From Ustilago trichophora (taxonomy: Eukaryota; Basidiomycota; Ustilaginomycetes; Ustilaginales; Ustilaginaceae), in contig OOIN01000001.1 of the NCBI GenBank assembly GCA_900323505.1, positions 1,984,001 through 2,048,000 of the forward strand: a DNA stretch of 64,000 bases, given 5' to 3'. Positions 9,448 to 21,728 of this stretch are shown in pieces. Positions within the stretch are counted from its first letter, which is position 1; each line of letters begins with the position of its first letter. Under the pieces are notes generated by a model, which saw nothing but the letters and a program-made list of their open reading frames with translations, did not search any database and was not told where the DNA came from. Position numbers and translations under genes: made by a program.

Positions 9448-12400
9448 CTTTGGCTTGATCAGCAGCTGGTTGGATCAGCCAAATCTCTTGCTGGCGTGTT
9501 TATAGCGCCGGCGTTGAGGCCGGCGAGAGGTGAGGATCGGAGTGGCTTTCGAGTGATGGAGATGATGCTCTTCAGGGTTTACCCTGTGCGTCTGCGAAGG
9601 GTCCAAGTCAGTGCTACAAATCCGGGACTCGGACACAGATTTTCGTCGAATAAAATGTTACCTATGGCGGTCGAACACTGAATGCGAGCTGCTTGCAAGC
9701 TTCAAAGTGCTTGCGTCTCTTTCTCGCCGTCTCTGTGCATCGCATGGGCCAGTTCTAGTGATAGACTGGACTCGAGAGGACCACTCTGATATGTGTTGAC
9801 AATCCAGAGCTCGACCTTAGCGAATCGAAACCACCGCGAACGATACCAGGAGAAAGAAAAGAGAGAAACAAAAAAAGAGGCACGAAAAAGGTGCCTTTAA
9901 CTATCCGGCAATCACCGAGCAACTCCGATACTTCCCATCACCCAGAAACGAGCCAACTCACGCCACCAACAGGTCGTACATATCGAACGACACTCTCTCC
10001 TGCCAACGAGATTGACGAAATGTTCTTGATGCGGGGCCCTCGATCAGCTGCTACTTGTATGTTGCAGCTCGCCCACGTCAATATTTTTAGAGCTGCCAGT
10101 TGTCGAGCGCGATTGATTGGAAACTTTTAGAAGAAAAAATAAATTTCCCAACATCAAGCCGTGAAGCGATCGGTCGAACTGCGGAAGGTTCGTTTGGGAA
10201 GATAGAGCTTTGGCCGCTGATGTGCACTTCGCATGCCTCGCAAAGAAGAAAGGAAGGTCCAGTATGGAGCATCATCCGGCTGAACAAAGAGGATCCGAGC
10301 GGATCCCAACTGAGATGAATTGCACATTGCCGGTCCATTAGGCTCGACCGGCCATCATTTTCATGACCTGTTTCGAGAAGAAGCGAATAGCAAGCCATGA
10401 TCCAAGCTCATATAAAACTTGGATTCTGTAAAGAGAGACCGACAAGCTTTGTGATCTTGATAAGACTGGAATGAAGATCCAACCCCAGCAACCTTTGTTC
10501 CTATTCTCGGACGGATGCGTCATCCATCGAGAGGTGCGATATCGTATGACAACTGCTAACAAGGCGCTTAGATGGGCCTCGCGTACCTGCGGCGGGAATG
10601 CTCTAAAGACAGATTGCCGCTCGATAAGCCCTGCAGCCATCTTCACTTGTACCCACGAACTGTGTGTAACTTGGCCTGCCGAAGGACAATCGCAAGCCAA
10701 GATTTGCCACCTATTGCTGCTGCCGACGAGCGGGAATCGAACTCGGCTACTCGAGGCAGCCTCGGCGCTCTGTCTAAATGTCGAAGAGTCCGCGCTTTTC
10801 CAGCGGAAACCTGAAACCTGTGCAGCATACAGCATGGCTTGCTGGGTTGTAGCAACGGCTGCTCAACCGACACATACACTCACACGCGAGGCTGTCAAGG
10901 GTGCCAAATCTGGCTCTGTGTTTCGAGCTCGCGTTAGGGGGTCGGCTAGGAAGGATGCATCTTGAGTCAACGCCGGGACCTTGGGTTTCCCAACAAAACT
11001 TCTCACAGCATTCCATCTGGGTGCCCGCTTCCCTTAACAAAAACGAAGCCACTGTTCAGTCCGCTTTGCATGGACGCCGAGCAAGAGCCCTATATTCGAA
11101 GCGAGTCAAGACGGATTTTGGCGAAAGGGATCACGAAGAAGTAGAAGAACTTGGACACGAAGGCTTGAGAGACGAGACAAGGGTGCAGTCCCGGAAAATG
11201 CGGGGAATTCCGCGGCCACGCCCTAAATCGTAGTCGCCGCAAATTCGGTCGAGCTTCTTGAAAAGCAAAGCAACACATACAGTACACATGCGTTGCAACG
11301 GGTCAAGCGTGGCTGCGTTCCGTGTAAGCCACTCCGCTCGGTCTCCTTGCTTATCCAGAGACACCTTCACACATCCACACGTACACACGTATACGCAAGA
11401 CAAAGGGCGCTTTTTCGGAAATGCGCTCGCAGCAGAGACATGCCATGGTGGGAAGAGTGGTGTCGATGCCGGTGCTGCAAGTTCGGATCTCGAAATGACA
11501 GGGAAAGGTGTGCGCGCATATGCGAGGCAAGGGCGAAGGCGAGCCAAGCTGAGCTGATGTCGCTCACATGCAGGTCAGGACTTAGTTACACAAGACCCGC
11601 TGCACGGAATTCCAACGGACTGCAGCAGCCACGCATGCAACGCGGGCCTGAGAGCAAGTCTCATCTTTCCGTCGGCGAAATTCTGATGGCTCTAATTGGC
11701 CGTACCGCCACGACCCAACTGTGCGCGCGCGGCACGTTGGGGCCAAGATCCTTATCAGGACATCGAGTAACTCTGCCTTGCACAGCATTGCTGTCGCCAA
11801 GGTCGTCATGCGTGGGCCCCGCGGTGAATCGTGTTTGCAGGTCTTCCCCACGACATGCAGCATTTGGGTTGTGAGGGGCTCCATGGGACAACAAAGATTG
11901 CAATTCATGTGTTCTGAAAACATGCAGATGAGCTTGATTTCGGAATGCTGGTCGCACGAGAACACTCCTATGTTCTTCGCTTGAGAATTGAGAACAATTG
12001 TCAAGCGGACCGTGTTCGGCAGATGAAACGAGATGGATTGAGATCGTCTTTAAGCCCTTTTTTGTCTGCTCAATGGAAGAGATGCGCTGATCTGACAGAG
12101 CCAACCATCCTGTCCCCCGTCCAGCCTCTCGGCCTAGAGCGGGCACCGCTGCTTCGGACCTGTCGCGCCGGCTGACCCTATTGTTACAAGCAAATAAGCT
12201 AGCATTGCAAAGCTCACACTCTGGGCGCGAAAGTGGTTTGCATGAGATGACGATGTTCGTGTTTAAGAAGAAGCGATAGATTTGGTCTCACAAGCACCTT
12301 TCGATCGCGAGAGCCATTGATTATCGCCTCGCGCACATGGACGGCCCGTGCATGCAGCTTTGCAGAACTCCGAATACAAAGTATTTATTTTTTAATTTTT

Positions 12401-15400
12401 TCTTGAAATGGTTGGCCGGCTTCGATCCAATGTCCAAAGCGCTCATCCGGACGCCGTTCAAGCTCCGCTCTGGTCGTACGAAATGCGACCAAGTCTCTGT
12501 GCACATCGCACAAGATCGCGGCGGCATGTCCCTGAACAACTCTTACGCCAACGCTACACTACACAGCCCACAGGAAAGCACAGCACCCTGTACAGTAGGA
12601 CAGTAGCAGTCAACGCGGATGTCGGCGTTGGAATGCTCACTACATCACCCTGCAGAAATCGGATCGCCTCCGTTCTTCTGTTCCTCTGTTCCTATGCATC
12701 GTGTCTCTGTCTCTCTGGCGGTTCTTGAATTCGGCTGCTCTCGTTTGAACATCCTGAGCCCACCAACACACTGCTCTCACCCATGTTCCATTCTTCTTCT
12801 CTACAGTATCTCTCGTTTTTTGTTTTCTCCGCAGAATCGCAAACAATGGTTTAGCCTGAAAGCAAATAACAACAAAGCAACTGCTTGCAAGCTAGTTCCG
12901 GATTCGATCACGAGAAAAGGTAGGTCACGCCAAGAGATGCTACTTTGAGGCATCGCGATGTGTGCCGTGCCTCCATCGCACACGCTCCATCAGTCGACTT
13001 TGGCGAGACCTGGAGCGCGTGGAAAAGTGGGCACACCGTAAGCGAAATGTGACCCGACAAGGAATTTTTGTCGTGTGCTCTTGTGCTCCTGTCAGAGCTG
13101 AAAGCGACATTGACATGGCCTCAACTGACGATCGAAGACAAGTCAAGCCTGTGATGGTGTTTGCAGATGTTGGGAGCGGTCTGCGAATCGGAGTATGATC
13201 GGGACAAGGCCCCCGTCTAACTATTTATCGAGGTCCGCTATCCGGCAGTGTACCATTCTGCTGCTGATCAGATGGAACAGGGGCTACGGTTTGGAACACG
13301 ACTGGCATCGAAATCATCTCGCGTCCGCTGCAAAACAGACATGACAAGCAGACTTGTGGCGTGGCTCGTCATCCAGGACCATGTACAGTACACTGCAGTA
13401 GAGTCTCCGCATGGGATGAATATAGAGAAAAAAAAGGGACGCTGTTCAGTAGAATGTTCGATCGTGCTGCCTTCATCCACGCCACAGGCATACATGACCG
13501 CAAGACGGATCGACGACGATGAGACCCTGGGATCTCGTGGCTCGCCTACAAGCTTTGAGGGGAAAGAGAGAATGCCTAACCCCACACGAGGAGCTCAACC
13601 TTGCCCCTATGAACACGATACGAACCCCGGATTCCTAAGGCGCGCATGGCTTGGTCAGCGTTCCTGGTCGTAGAAAGATGGAGAAGAAGTGCTGACAGTC
13701 ATGTTTGTGTAGCGTGATAAGCGCATTCCAATGTCTATGCTGACGTGTTGTGTTCCAGGTTGGCGGATAAGCGGATGCTGTCATAAGACCGCCGAGTTGA
13801 CCGTTCTGCGCAGAGGCTTTTGCGTCAAGTTCATCTCAGTATTTTAGTAAAGAGACTCGATGCGATGTGATGGTATCTTGCACCTTCAAAGAGACCACCG
13901 GTCTCCGACGAAAAGGCTACTGTACACATTGAAACCCTCGCTACCCTTTGACATGGACACCATCTTTGAGCGGACTGAGCGGCAACATCCGTCGTGCCAA
14001 GCGGTGTGCATTTTGAGACAGTCCGGCATGTTACCCAAGCTTTCTTGGTCAAAGCTGGTCACCATCGTGAGCTGCATCTCGCGCCTCTTTGTTTTGTTTT
14101 GTTTTTTTTTTGTCGACACCATCTCCGCCTTGCCGTGTGATTTTTCTCTTTCTCATTTGCCAAGCTGACTCAAGATTCCTGTGTCTGTCGTAACCCTTTT
14201 CCGTCCCCGCTGACGGGTTCGACCTAATTGATGGTCGAGTAATCTGCGGAACTCGGCGCACGCCATGAGATGATCCCGATCCCCTTTCTTCTTGAGCAGC
14301 TCAGAGTCGAACAATGGATGCACAGAGCAAAATCTACAAAGTACCCGCTATCGATTGGCGCCGGTGTTTCGAACAGGTAGACTAACTAGAGGCAAATTTC
14401 AGACAATGCAGTGTGTTTGACCTGGCGCTCGATCTGTGGGGAACAACTGGCTGTCAGAATTTGCAGCAATTTATTCTGACTCTGTGACGTGGTTTCCGAG
14501 ATGCGGACTGCTAAACAGTCCGCGCATAGAGGGTTTTTTTTTATTCTTCTCAAGAAGAAATTAGCGTCGCGAAAATAGAAAATAAAAAATAAAAAAATGT
14601 TTGGGGCAACAGATGGCGTTCTTAGTTCGAGACCTGTGCGTGCTTTGCGTGCATATCGCCTTTGCCTGATTCTTAGCTCTTGGCCCTGTTGTCGAACGCT
14701 TAACTTTGCCAAGCTCGACAACCACTTGTACCGACTAGCATCATGAGCATGTTCTCATTTCATTACTACTCAAAGCTTAGATAGGGCTCGATAAAGTGAT
14801 CATGCTCAGCAGGTTGCCGGTTTGATTGTGACATGAAAGTGGGAAGAGAAGAGCGAGGTGGGCCCCACGTTTTTCTGTGATTCGTTTTCTGGACTGCATT
14901 TCGCGAAAGAAAGGGCTTTCCGCCAATAGCAACGCGTGGGCAAAAAAAAAAAAAAAAAAGTGTCACAAAAGTTCGAATTCAAGAGTCGAGATAAGGCAGC
15001 TATGTAGCTGCAACAGAGTACGCGGGGCGACGCAATCGATGCGACCTTTGCTCAGGTCGAATTCTCAGCTCAACGCTGAGCTCAACTCTCAGCAGTTCTG
15101 CGAATCGGCCATGCCGAATTCTACGGTTCGTCGAATGTACCTATCCGTATGACACGCCAGCGATGTGAGGAGTGATGATAGACTTACGCCATGTTACGGA
15201 CTGTGTCACCTAGAGATATGATCGCGTGCGAAATTACATGACCGCAGCTGCTTGCCAGAAACCAGGTGGATGGGGGGTAAGCTTCAAGGAGAGAGAGAGA
15301 CAGAGAGAGCGTGGGCGGAGCGGTCAATTGTTCAAAATAAATAAAAAATCTGGCATGCGTGTTGCGAGGTCTGTTTCTGCGCCCGCTAGTGGAATGGGAG

Positions 15401-15490
15401 TGCTGCGTGGCTGACTGATGCGATCTGTGCAACAAAGGTCGTCGTCGTCGTCGTCCAACACACTGGCACAAACCTGTTCCTCGCAGGTTT
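9448..15490. other. Gene-poor region of about 6 kb
   Basis: No frame in this interval reads like a conserved protein on either strand, and no tRNA or rRNA was found. It holds scattered simple sequence: A/T-rich runs near 14535-14600, an A run at 14943-14959, GA-rich sequence near 15285-15315 and a (GTC)n run near 15437-15455. Palindromic TGTACAG-type motifs occur at about 12589-12598 and 13382-13391. It separates the SCOC gene from the GAC1-like gene and may hold distant regulatory DNA or non-coding transcripts; I cannot show either. Confidence 0.45.
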
Positions 15491-15571
15491 GAGAGGAGAA
15501 TTTTCCCTCTCTTTCCTCGCAATAAAAAAAGTAAATAATTTTATTTTTTCAAAAAAGAATCACGCTGACCC

Positions 15572-17144
15572 GTGTCGCTTACGCTGTGTAACCCCTGGAG
15601 AATCGGACGCCTACCGAGGCGCGCTTCTGAATCACACAAGAAGGGGAAAAAAAAATGCCCTTCTGGTTGCTGGCGAGTCGGGGTTTTGTGTACGGTTGAT
15701 ATGGTGGCATTTTCGGCCTCTTTCCCCCTTGCCACGAAACTCTGCTTTTCCGCTGCTCAGCTCCACACAAAAAGGGACCGGCCAGAGGAAATTTATCGGA
15801 TTGGTTTCGAAATCCATCGGTGCGAAATGCTATCCATCATCGTTCCCAAGTCTGTCGGACCTCGTCTAAAAATTGTTCAATCGATCTGGCACTCGACTGT
15901 CATTGTGCCTTGCTCCTCCTCTCTATCGCTGTGTCGCTGTCTCCTGTCACTTTCTCTCTCGTACCAATTCCTCTCCCTCCCAACGAAGCTCTTCGTTATC
16001 CTCCCGCACCGCACGCTCCCCATCGCGCAGTGCTTCTGGTGCTGGTGCCGGTCCTTTGTGTGCTTGTGCTTGTGCTTGTGCTGCTGCGCCTCATCTTTGT
16101 TCCCTTGGCTTGCTTGGCCAACAGCACAATATCGACAGCACCCAACTTTCTCACCATCCTCTCGTCTCTGCCTTCAACCTTTCTGCGGCGTCTGGTCTAT
16201 CGATCTGCTCAGCCAGCCAGAGCATCTCTCACCGTCGCATCTGTGCGACGGACCGTCCATTGTTCTTCTCCCCTCTTCTTCCTCCTCCAACCCGCAACGG
16301 CGTCCTCTTCCTGTACGCATCGAGCCGAACCATCTGACACTCTGGCTGACTGCGCAGGAGGGTCTCCTCGCCTACAACCATCAATCCCTCCCAACGCTTT
16401 CCACACCCAGAACCCTTCCGACCACTTCGGCTGCGTTCAGAGCTCTCCTCCTCCTTCCTTCCCATCACGCCAGCTCGCCTTCACCTTCCGCTGGTTGCAG
16501 TCGTGCTGATTCCGGGTGCCATCACCGCAACTTTGCACAGCACGCTACAGTACAGACATTTGGCTACGCCCGCGTCTCGATCTGCCAACCCATCCCCAAC
16601 CGTCTTTCTGGGGGGCCACACTGCACCGCTGCTCTAGGCATCGATTCTCCTCTTGGCTCAGCTTCACCTACAACCACCAATCTTTCCCCTTACCCCTCTG
16701 CGCTCTCTCTTTCTTTTCTTCCTTCATCCCGTCTCCGTCTTTCGCCCCCTCCTGTCTCCTTCCCTTCTGTTTGTTCAGCCACCGAAGCCGACGATCCGTG
16801 GGCTTGGCTTTACATTCCTCTCTCTGGTTCCAGCTCACCTGAGCTGCTTCCCTGTACGCTGCCACTACGCACAACTCTGGCGCAAGCTTCTCTTCTACAT
16901 CTCGTCCGACCACCACCACCACCACCACCATCACCATCACCAACAATTGACCCTGATCCGCCAGCTCTGCACTTCTTCAGCATCTCGCCTTCTTCCTTAG
17001 ACATCGCCCGCGTTGCAGTCTCTCCCTTGATCCGTCCTCCAGCGTCACCACATTTCTTTATCAACGCTTCCATGCAGCAAGTTTTGTGACGACGCGACCG
17101 TCCAAGCTTCCGAGTCTACGCATTTGACCGTCGAGCCTCACGTT
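15572..17144 (+). promoter_or_regulatory. Pyrimidine-rich putative 5' leader of the GAC1-like gene
   Basis: From about 15890 to 17090 the plus strand is strikingly C/T-rich, with few purine runs, and it carries (CAC/CAT)n at 16911-16937. Frames stay open for hundreds of codons because stop codons need purines. Their products are Ser/Pro/Leu/Cys-rich with no domain, so I read this as a promoter plus a long untranslated leader rather than coding sequence. Several short upstream frames precede the main ATG at 17145 and could influence translation. Transcript start and any leader intron cannot be placed from sequence. Confidence 0.45.
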
Positions 17145-20100
17145 ATGCTTGTGAGCGCATCTCTTCCATCTCACGACCGCGTCTCCAATCATCGACCACA
17201 GCACGCCAAACCCTCACCACCGTCACACAAGTTTGTCCTCACCGGTAAGGACAAGCTCAACACCATGACGCTCTCGACTTCACAAGCCGACACGGCTCTC
17301 TTCAGCTCCAACAACAGCAGTAGCCACGACCGTCTCGACTCTTCTTCCAGCGCCAGCACATCGTCGACCGCATCGCAGAACCTGGTCCAACCAATGCCTT
17401 CCCGTCCTAAGAACCATGTCCGTGGCGTTGCCTCAGATTCTCGCCTCTGGACGACGGGGCGCGGATTCTTTGAGGGACGCTATCGCGAGCGACAGGCATA
17501 CGCCAGCGCTCAAGAGCAGAAGGAGCTCGATGCGGAGCGTGATGCTATCATGCAGATCCAAAATGTCCAAGCTGCCAAGCGCCGAGCCAAGATGATGAGG
17601 CTCACGCCCGCCTTCCCTGCCAATCCCAGAGAGAACATTCACACACCTAGCCCGCCTTCCAGTGAAGCCTCGTCCGCTCGCACGGCGAGCGAGGCCGATC
17701 TTGAAACACCCCCCGACAACCGCCTCCCCTTCCCCAGCCCCAAGACCCGTATCGGCATGATCACCATGCCCAGCGCAACCAGCCTTCACCCGGGGTCCAG
17801 GAAGGCGCTTGCGCTTAAAGCCAACAGCCCTGGTCCGGAAGTTCTTGGCGGTCTCAGTCTCGATCTCCATTGCTTGCCTTCGCCGGCAGGGGATCGATCG
17901 TCCATCTCATCCACCACTTCTGCCAGTTCGGATCTCATTCGAAAGAAGTCGGGCGAGCCCGTCAAGTCATCGCTCAAGCATTACTCTGGCAGCTACATGG
18001 CGCCACGCTCTGCCAGCGAGGCCATCCTCCCCATGTCCGCCTACAGCGCCAAGTCGGTCCCCACCACGCCTAGCGCAATGAAGTCGGTGCACTTCGACAC
18101 ACAGCTCGAGCACATCAAGATCTTCAAAGTCAAGGGTCGCCCACAAGCAGTGTCACGTGAAGGCAGCCCAGAGCACACCGAGACCGAGACCGAGGAAGAG
18201 CGCGACTATCCATGGTTTGGCTCTCGCCGCGGCGGGGGTCCTGGTCGCCTACCCGGAACTCGAAGCCCCACCAATGCCACCACGCCTCCTGCCACCGAAG
18301 CGGAAGAGCAGCTTGTACTGCGCCTTCCCAACTTCCCATCATCCGCCAAGCTCTCGCTCGACAAGGACATCTTCCTGGAGCGCATCTATCTGTCGGATGA
18401 CCTGCGATCTGTTCGCGGCACTGTCCAGGTCAAGAACTTGAGCTTCGAAAAGTGGGTTGCTGTTCGCTTCACTCTCGACCACTGGGCCACCGTCAACGAG
18501 GTCTCGGCAGAGTACTCTGAGAGCATCAAGGAAGGCACCGCGGACCGCTTCGTCTTCTCCATCAAGCTTAACGAGGTGCTCAACTGGCCTCGCGGTGCTG
18601 GGCTCAACGAGACCAAGACCATCTTCCTCTGCTTGCGCTACACCACTGGTGGGCGCGAGATCTGGGACAACAACGATGGCGGCAACTACCAGCTCGACTT
18701 CCGCAAGCGCCCAGCACAGCCTGCCGAGGTGCCTCGCATGCCACCAACATCGGGCGAGAGCCGAGCTGCTTCCTCGTCCTTTGGCAACACCGTCCCGCGA
18801 AGGTACACGCTCAGCTCCATGGGCCCAGCATCGACCTCTTCTATCATCGAGATGGGTCGCAGGACTGGAGTCTACGGGCAGAAAGCAACGCGCGATCACG
18901 CCATGGAGAGGCTCAAGCAGGAGCTTGAGCGCCTCCGTTCCGATGAGGAGGAGGCGGACAAGGAGCCTTCTTCTGGTAGCTTCGTCTCTGAGATGTCCAA
19001 GCGTCGCTCGCCGCCTGTCTCCCCTGGTGGCGCTGGCAAACCCAGTTCGCCGTCCATGTGGGGAGCAAGGTACGACTTTGGCGCCTCGCTTCGAGACCCG
19101 TCCAGCGGTAGTCGGAAGACGGAAGCCGGACGTGCTGCTGCGCTCGATTATTTCTCTGCGCGCCCATCGGCAAACGTCTCTACGAGTCCTGTGCGCTCGT
19201 CGTTCGTTATCAGCGCCGCAACACCGTCTCCCGATGCCTCGACTCCCAGGAGCGCAGCCGAGCTAGTGCCCAAGTTCGGTCGCCTTGGCATGCTGAGTCC
19301 CGGCTTGGGTGAAGTGGTCGTTGAGCACGCTGCTGTCACTGGCTCTAACACAAGCTCACCGACCGGTTCGCTGCTCCAAGTGCCGCAACTGGGTGCCACC
19401 ACGCCTCTCAGCCCTCTTAGCCCGAACGGGTCTTCTTCATCGCCCTCGGCATCAACGCGCTTCAACTCGTTTCCTCCCAACCGCAATGTGCAGCCACGCA
19501 GCGTATTTGCCATTTGGGATGATGAAGCGCACAACGGCACTGGCTCTGGATCCGCATCTGGCTCTGCCTTCAACTCGAGGTCTGGCACGCCTCCCTCGCC
19601 CATCGGCTTTTCGACTACGAGAATCGAGATCAAAGGCGATGGAACCGTCCTGGAAAACTACACACCAGATGGTAGCCAGGCCTCGCCCAACTCGCTGAAC
19701 AATTCTCCGAACCCATTCTCGCCCGCGCTCTCCGCGACGTCGGTCGACTCGGACTCGACGGCCATGGTGGACCTCGGCAGTAAATCGTCCATGACAGGCA
19801 GCCTGGACAATCTGGCCAGTATCAGTGGGCCTTCTTCGTACCACTATCTTCGAGCGGATCATCTCGAAGGTAGGTCGCGACCCGCTTCATTTGCCTCGGG
19901 TGATGACCCGGAACCACACGGCTACTCTTCGTCCGCCTTGTCTTCTTCCACCACTCTCTCGCCATCTTCAGAGCTGGCCACTCCGGACGAGGAGTTTATG
20001 CGACCGTCCAACTTGACGAGCTTCAACGAGCTGGTCGCGCGCTTCTGCTGGAACAGCGACAACCAGGTCCCGCAAACCAGTCCTGACGCAGCTGGCCTCG

Positions 20101-20168
20101 CTGCGCATACCCCGACGTCTGCCTCTGGACGTTCGACCCCTATCGCTCGGGCCGGAGGCGCTTACTGA
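17145..20168 (+). CDS. Protein phosphatase 1 glycogen-targeting regulatory subunit (GAC1/PPP1R3-like, CBM21)
   Basis: The frame gives 1007 residues from ATG 17145. The order is a Ser-rich N terminus, a PP1-docking RVxF-type motif (KSVHF, near residue 313) followed by an acidic stretch, and then a CBM21 carbohydrate-binding domain at about 393-523. That domain contains VFLERIYL-like, VRGTVQVKNLSFEKWVAVRF and EIWDNNDGGNYQLDF segments; the last is the hallmark W-D-N-N-x-G-x-N-Y motif. The remainder is a long Ser/Pro-rich disordered tail. The pairing of RVxF and CBM21 defines subunits that bring PP1 to glycogen and activate glycogen synthase (yeast Gac1, Pig1, Pig2). Two further in-frame ATGs occur within the first 45 codons, so the exact start is uncertain. 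No intron is visible in the coding part. Confidence 0.87.
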   Translation: MLVSASLPSHDRVSNHRPQHAKPSPPSHKFVLTGKDKLNTMTLSTSQADTALFSSNNSSSHDRLDSSSSASTSSTASQNLVQPMPSRPKNHVRGVASDSRLWTTGRGFFEGRYRERQAYASAQEQKELDAERDAIMQIQNVQAAKRRAKMMRLTPAFPANPRENIHTPSPPSSEASSARTASEADLETPPDNRLPFPSPKTRIGMITMPSATSLHPGSRKALALKANSPGPEVLGGLSLDLHCLPSPAGDRSSISSTTSASSDLIRKKSGEPVKSSLKHYSGSYMAPRSASEAILPMSAYSAKSVPTTPSAMKSVHFDTQLEHIKIFKVKGRPQAVSREGSPEHTETETEEERDYPWFGSRRGGGPGRLPGTRSPTNATTPPATEAEEQLVLRLPNFPSSAKLSLDKDIFLERIYLSDDLRSVRGTVQVKNLSFEKWVAVRFTLDHWATVNEVSAEYSESIKEGTADRFVFSIKLNEVLNWPRGAGLNETKTIFLCLRYTTGGREIWDNNDGGNYQLDFRKRPAQPAEVPRMPPTSGESRAASSSFGNTVPRRYTLSSMGPASTSSIIEMGRRTGVYGQKATRDHAMERLKQELERLRSDEEEADKEPSSGSFVSEMSKRRSPPVSPGGAGKPSSPSMWGARYDFGASLRDPSSGSRKTEAGRAAALDYFSARPSANVSTSPVRSSFVISAATPSPDASTPRSAAELVPKFGRLGMLSPGLGEVVVEHAAVTGSNTSSPTGSLLQVPQLGATTPLSPLSPNGSSSSPSASTRFNSFPPNRNVQPRSVFAIWDDEAHNGTGSGSASGSAFNSRSGTPPSPIGFSTTRIEIKGDGTVLENYTPDGSQASPNSLNNSPNPFSPALSATSVDSDSTAMVDLGSKSSMTGSLDNLASISGPSSYHYLRADHLEGRSRPASFASGDDPEPHGYSSSALSSSTTLSPSSELATPDEEFMRPSNLTSFNELVARFCWNSDNQVPQTSPDAAGLAAHTPTSASGRSTPIARAGGAY

Positions 20169-21153
20169 GTCTCTGCACCCAGTTTGACGCTACGCTTAAT
20201 GCTAAAGATCCCTCTAGCAGCACGACCTCTGCAACGCATCTGACGCTACTCAGCCGAGTGATTATCATACTCGGCTACTGTACACTAATATCTCTCTGTC
20301 TCTGTACTCTCACCTCTCTGGCTCATTCGGGCCTTCGTTACGAGTTTCCAAACGTAATGGGTCTCCAGTGCTGCCTTGACACGATAGTCATACACAAACA
20401 CACACATACACATACACATTTGTCTCGTCCCATCACATTACACTTATTAGCACATCAGATTATCAACCTGCATTCAGACCGTTTCGCAAGCCGCATAGGC
20501 CCAATCACAACTGCATTTTCATCTCCCCCTTTTGTGTGCGAGTGTGCAGCCAGTGGCAACACAGAGCCGATAGTAGCCTCGCGAGACTTCGCAGGTCTCG
20601 GAGACGGCGTAGATGGGCTGCGACAGGAAAGAAAGATTCAGCTTTGGTAAGCTCACGAGGATTTGCCGGGAGGAAAGTGGCTTTTCAATTCGCGGGGGAT
20701 CGACGACATTTCATGCTGATTCGGCACCTTATTGTTCAGCCTGTACACGCACACAAGCTGGACCTTCAGTCTTGCCAAAGTAAGAATGACTTTCCAAGGG
20801 ATTGGGGGAAAAATTGTGAATGGAAAAACACAACGCTCTTCTGCGGGACACCAATTCACAGCGCTCTGACACCAACTGAAGAATGCAAATGCGGTGATCT
20901 ATGTGTGAGAGAGTACAATACCCCACACTTCCCATTCGTGACAAGCGAGTTTGCAGGGGATCATCAGAAAGCGAAGCGATCGACACAACTGGAGCTGCGC
21001 GAAATCGTGGAGAGAGCCAGAGATGATTCATCTTCTGGGTGTGCCCCGCATCTGCATCAGCGCGCGTTGAGACCAAGCCCAAAATGAAATCTACCTAGTT
21101 AAAAGCCAATAATGCTGTATATATATTTTATGTAAGCAGAGGCAGACATCTAA
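20169..21153. other. Intergenic downstream of the GAC1-like gene
   Basis: This is the 3' flank of the GAC1-like gene up to the tRNA-Gln gene. It has a short (CA)n-type run near 20397-20418. No protein gene recognised. Confidence 0.5.
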
Positions 21154-21262
21154 GGTTGTATGGAGTAGTTGGTTAACTTAGGAGATTCTGATTGTTCGAG
21201 CTTGTAAGCTCATCAATACGATTCGACTTCTCTTGCCCTGGGTTCGAATCCCAGTACGACCT
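21154..21262 (+). tRNA. tRNA-Gln (anticodon CTG) with an intron
   Basis: The sequence folds as a cloverleaf. Acceptor GGTTGTA (21154-21160) pairs with TACGACC (21255-21261, one G-T pair), followed by T as discriminator. The T arm is CTGGG-TTCGAAT-CCCAG (21238-21254). The anticodon stem is GGAGA with TCTCT. The anticodon CTG lies at 21188-21190, in the loop TTCTGA shared with fungal tRNA-Gln. Between A37 (21191) and position 38 (about 21228) is an intron of about 36 nt (21192-21227). It contains the hairpin GAGCTTGTAAGCTC, and its position is the canonical one for nuclear tRNA introns. Exact intron ends could shift by a base. Confidence 0.88.
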
Positions 21263-21264
21263 GA

Positions 21265-21270
21265 TTTTTT
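21265..21270 (+). terminator. RNA polymerase III terminator of tRNA-Gln
   Basis: A run of six T residues starts three bases after the mature tRNA 3' end, as expected for a Pol III terminator. A second, longer T run lies near 21290. Confidence 0.75.
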
Positions 21271-21680
21271 CGCTGTTTTTCCGGCTGCCTTTTTTTTTTT
21301 TCGAAGACCAAAGATGATTGCACAACTAGACAGCTTGACGCGGACGGTTGTCGTCAGACATCGTACCGCCACCCGATGATTTGACCAAAGTTCACTCTAT
21401 CCATATTTGCTTGGAAGTACTGCTACGATCCGCCCGAAGCTCTGCTCCATGGAACAACGACCAAATCTAATTAGCGCACCAGACACACACAAGATTGCGC
21501 AAAACAGAAGTTGGGAGGGGGAAAAAAAGAATGAAATTGAAATGAAAGAGAGTTGGTTGGACCAAAAGAATGTGTGAATGCATGATTGTCGAAGGAAGAC
21601 AATGCGTGCTTAAACGAGAACATAAAAAAAGGAGTGGCGGTGGAGAACTGAAGGTGTTGAAGGTGAAAGATGGGATAAAA

Positions 21681-21728
21681 GTGTGAAAGTGAAAAAGTGT
21701 GAAAGTGAAAAAGTGTGAAAGTGAAAAA
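21681..21728 (+). repeat. 16-bp tandem repeat, three copies
   Basis: Three perfect copies of GTGTGAAAGTGAAAAA lie head to tail, followed by two degenerate copies of an 18-bp GGAGCAAGTGRGAAAAAA unit to about 21767. They are in the 3' flank of the minus-strand repeat-protein locus. Confidence 0.9.

Noticed and set aside
10700..10790. tRNA-like T-loop (GTTCGATTCCCGC) on the minus strand
   Set aside because: The T stem does not pair and no matching acceptor 5' half is found upstream.
10338..12146. Several open frames of 140-190 codons on both strands
   Set aside because: No domain, signal or family-like composition; the frames overlap one another on both strands as expected by chance.
15572..17089. 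A 505-codon open frame (and overlapping ones) on the plus strand before the GAC1-like gene
   Set aside because: It starts with a non-ATG codon, is low-complexity Ser/Pro/Leu/Cys-rich with no domain, and exists because the DNA is pyrimidine-rich and poor in stop codons. Read as leader.
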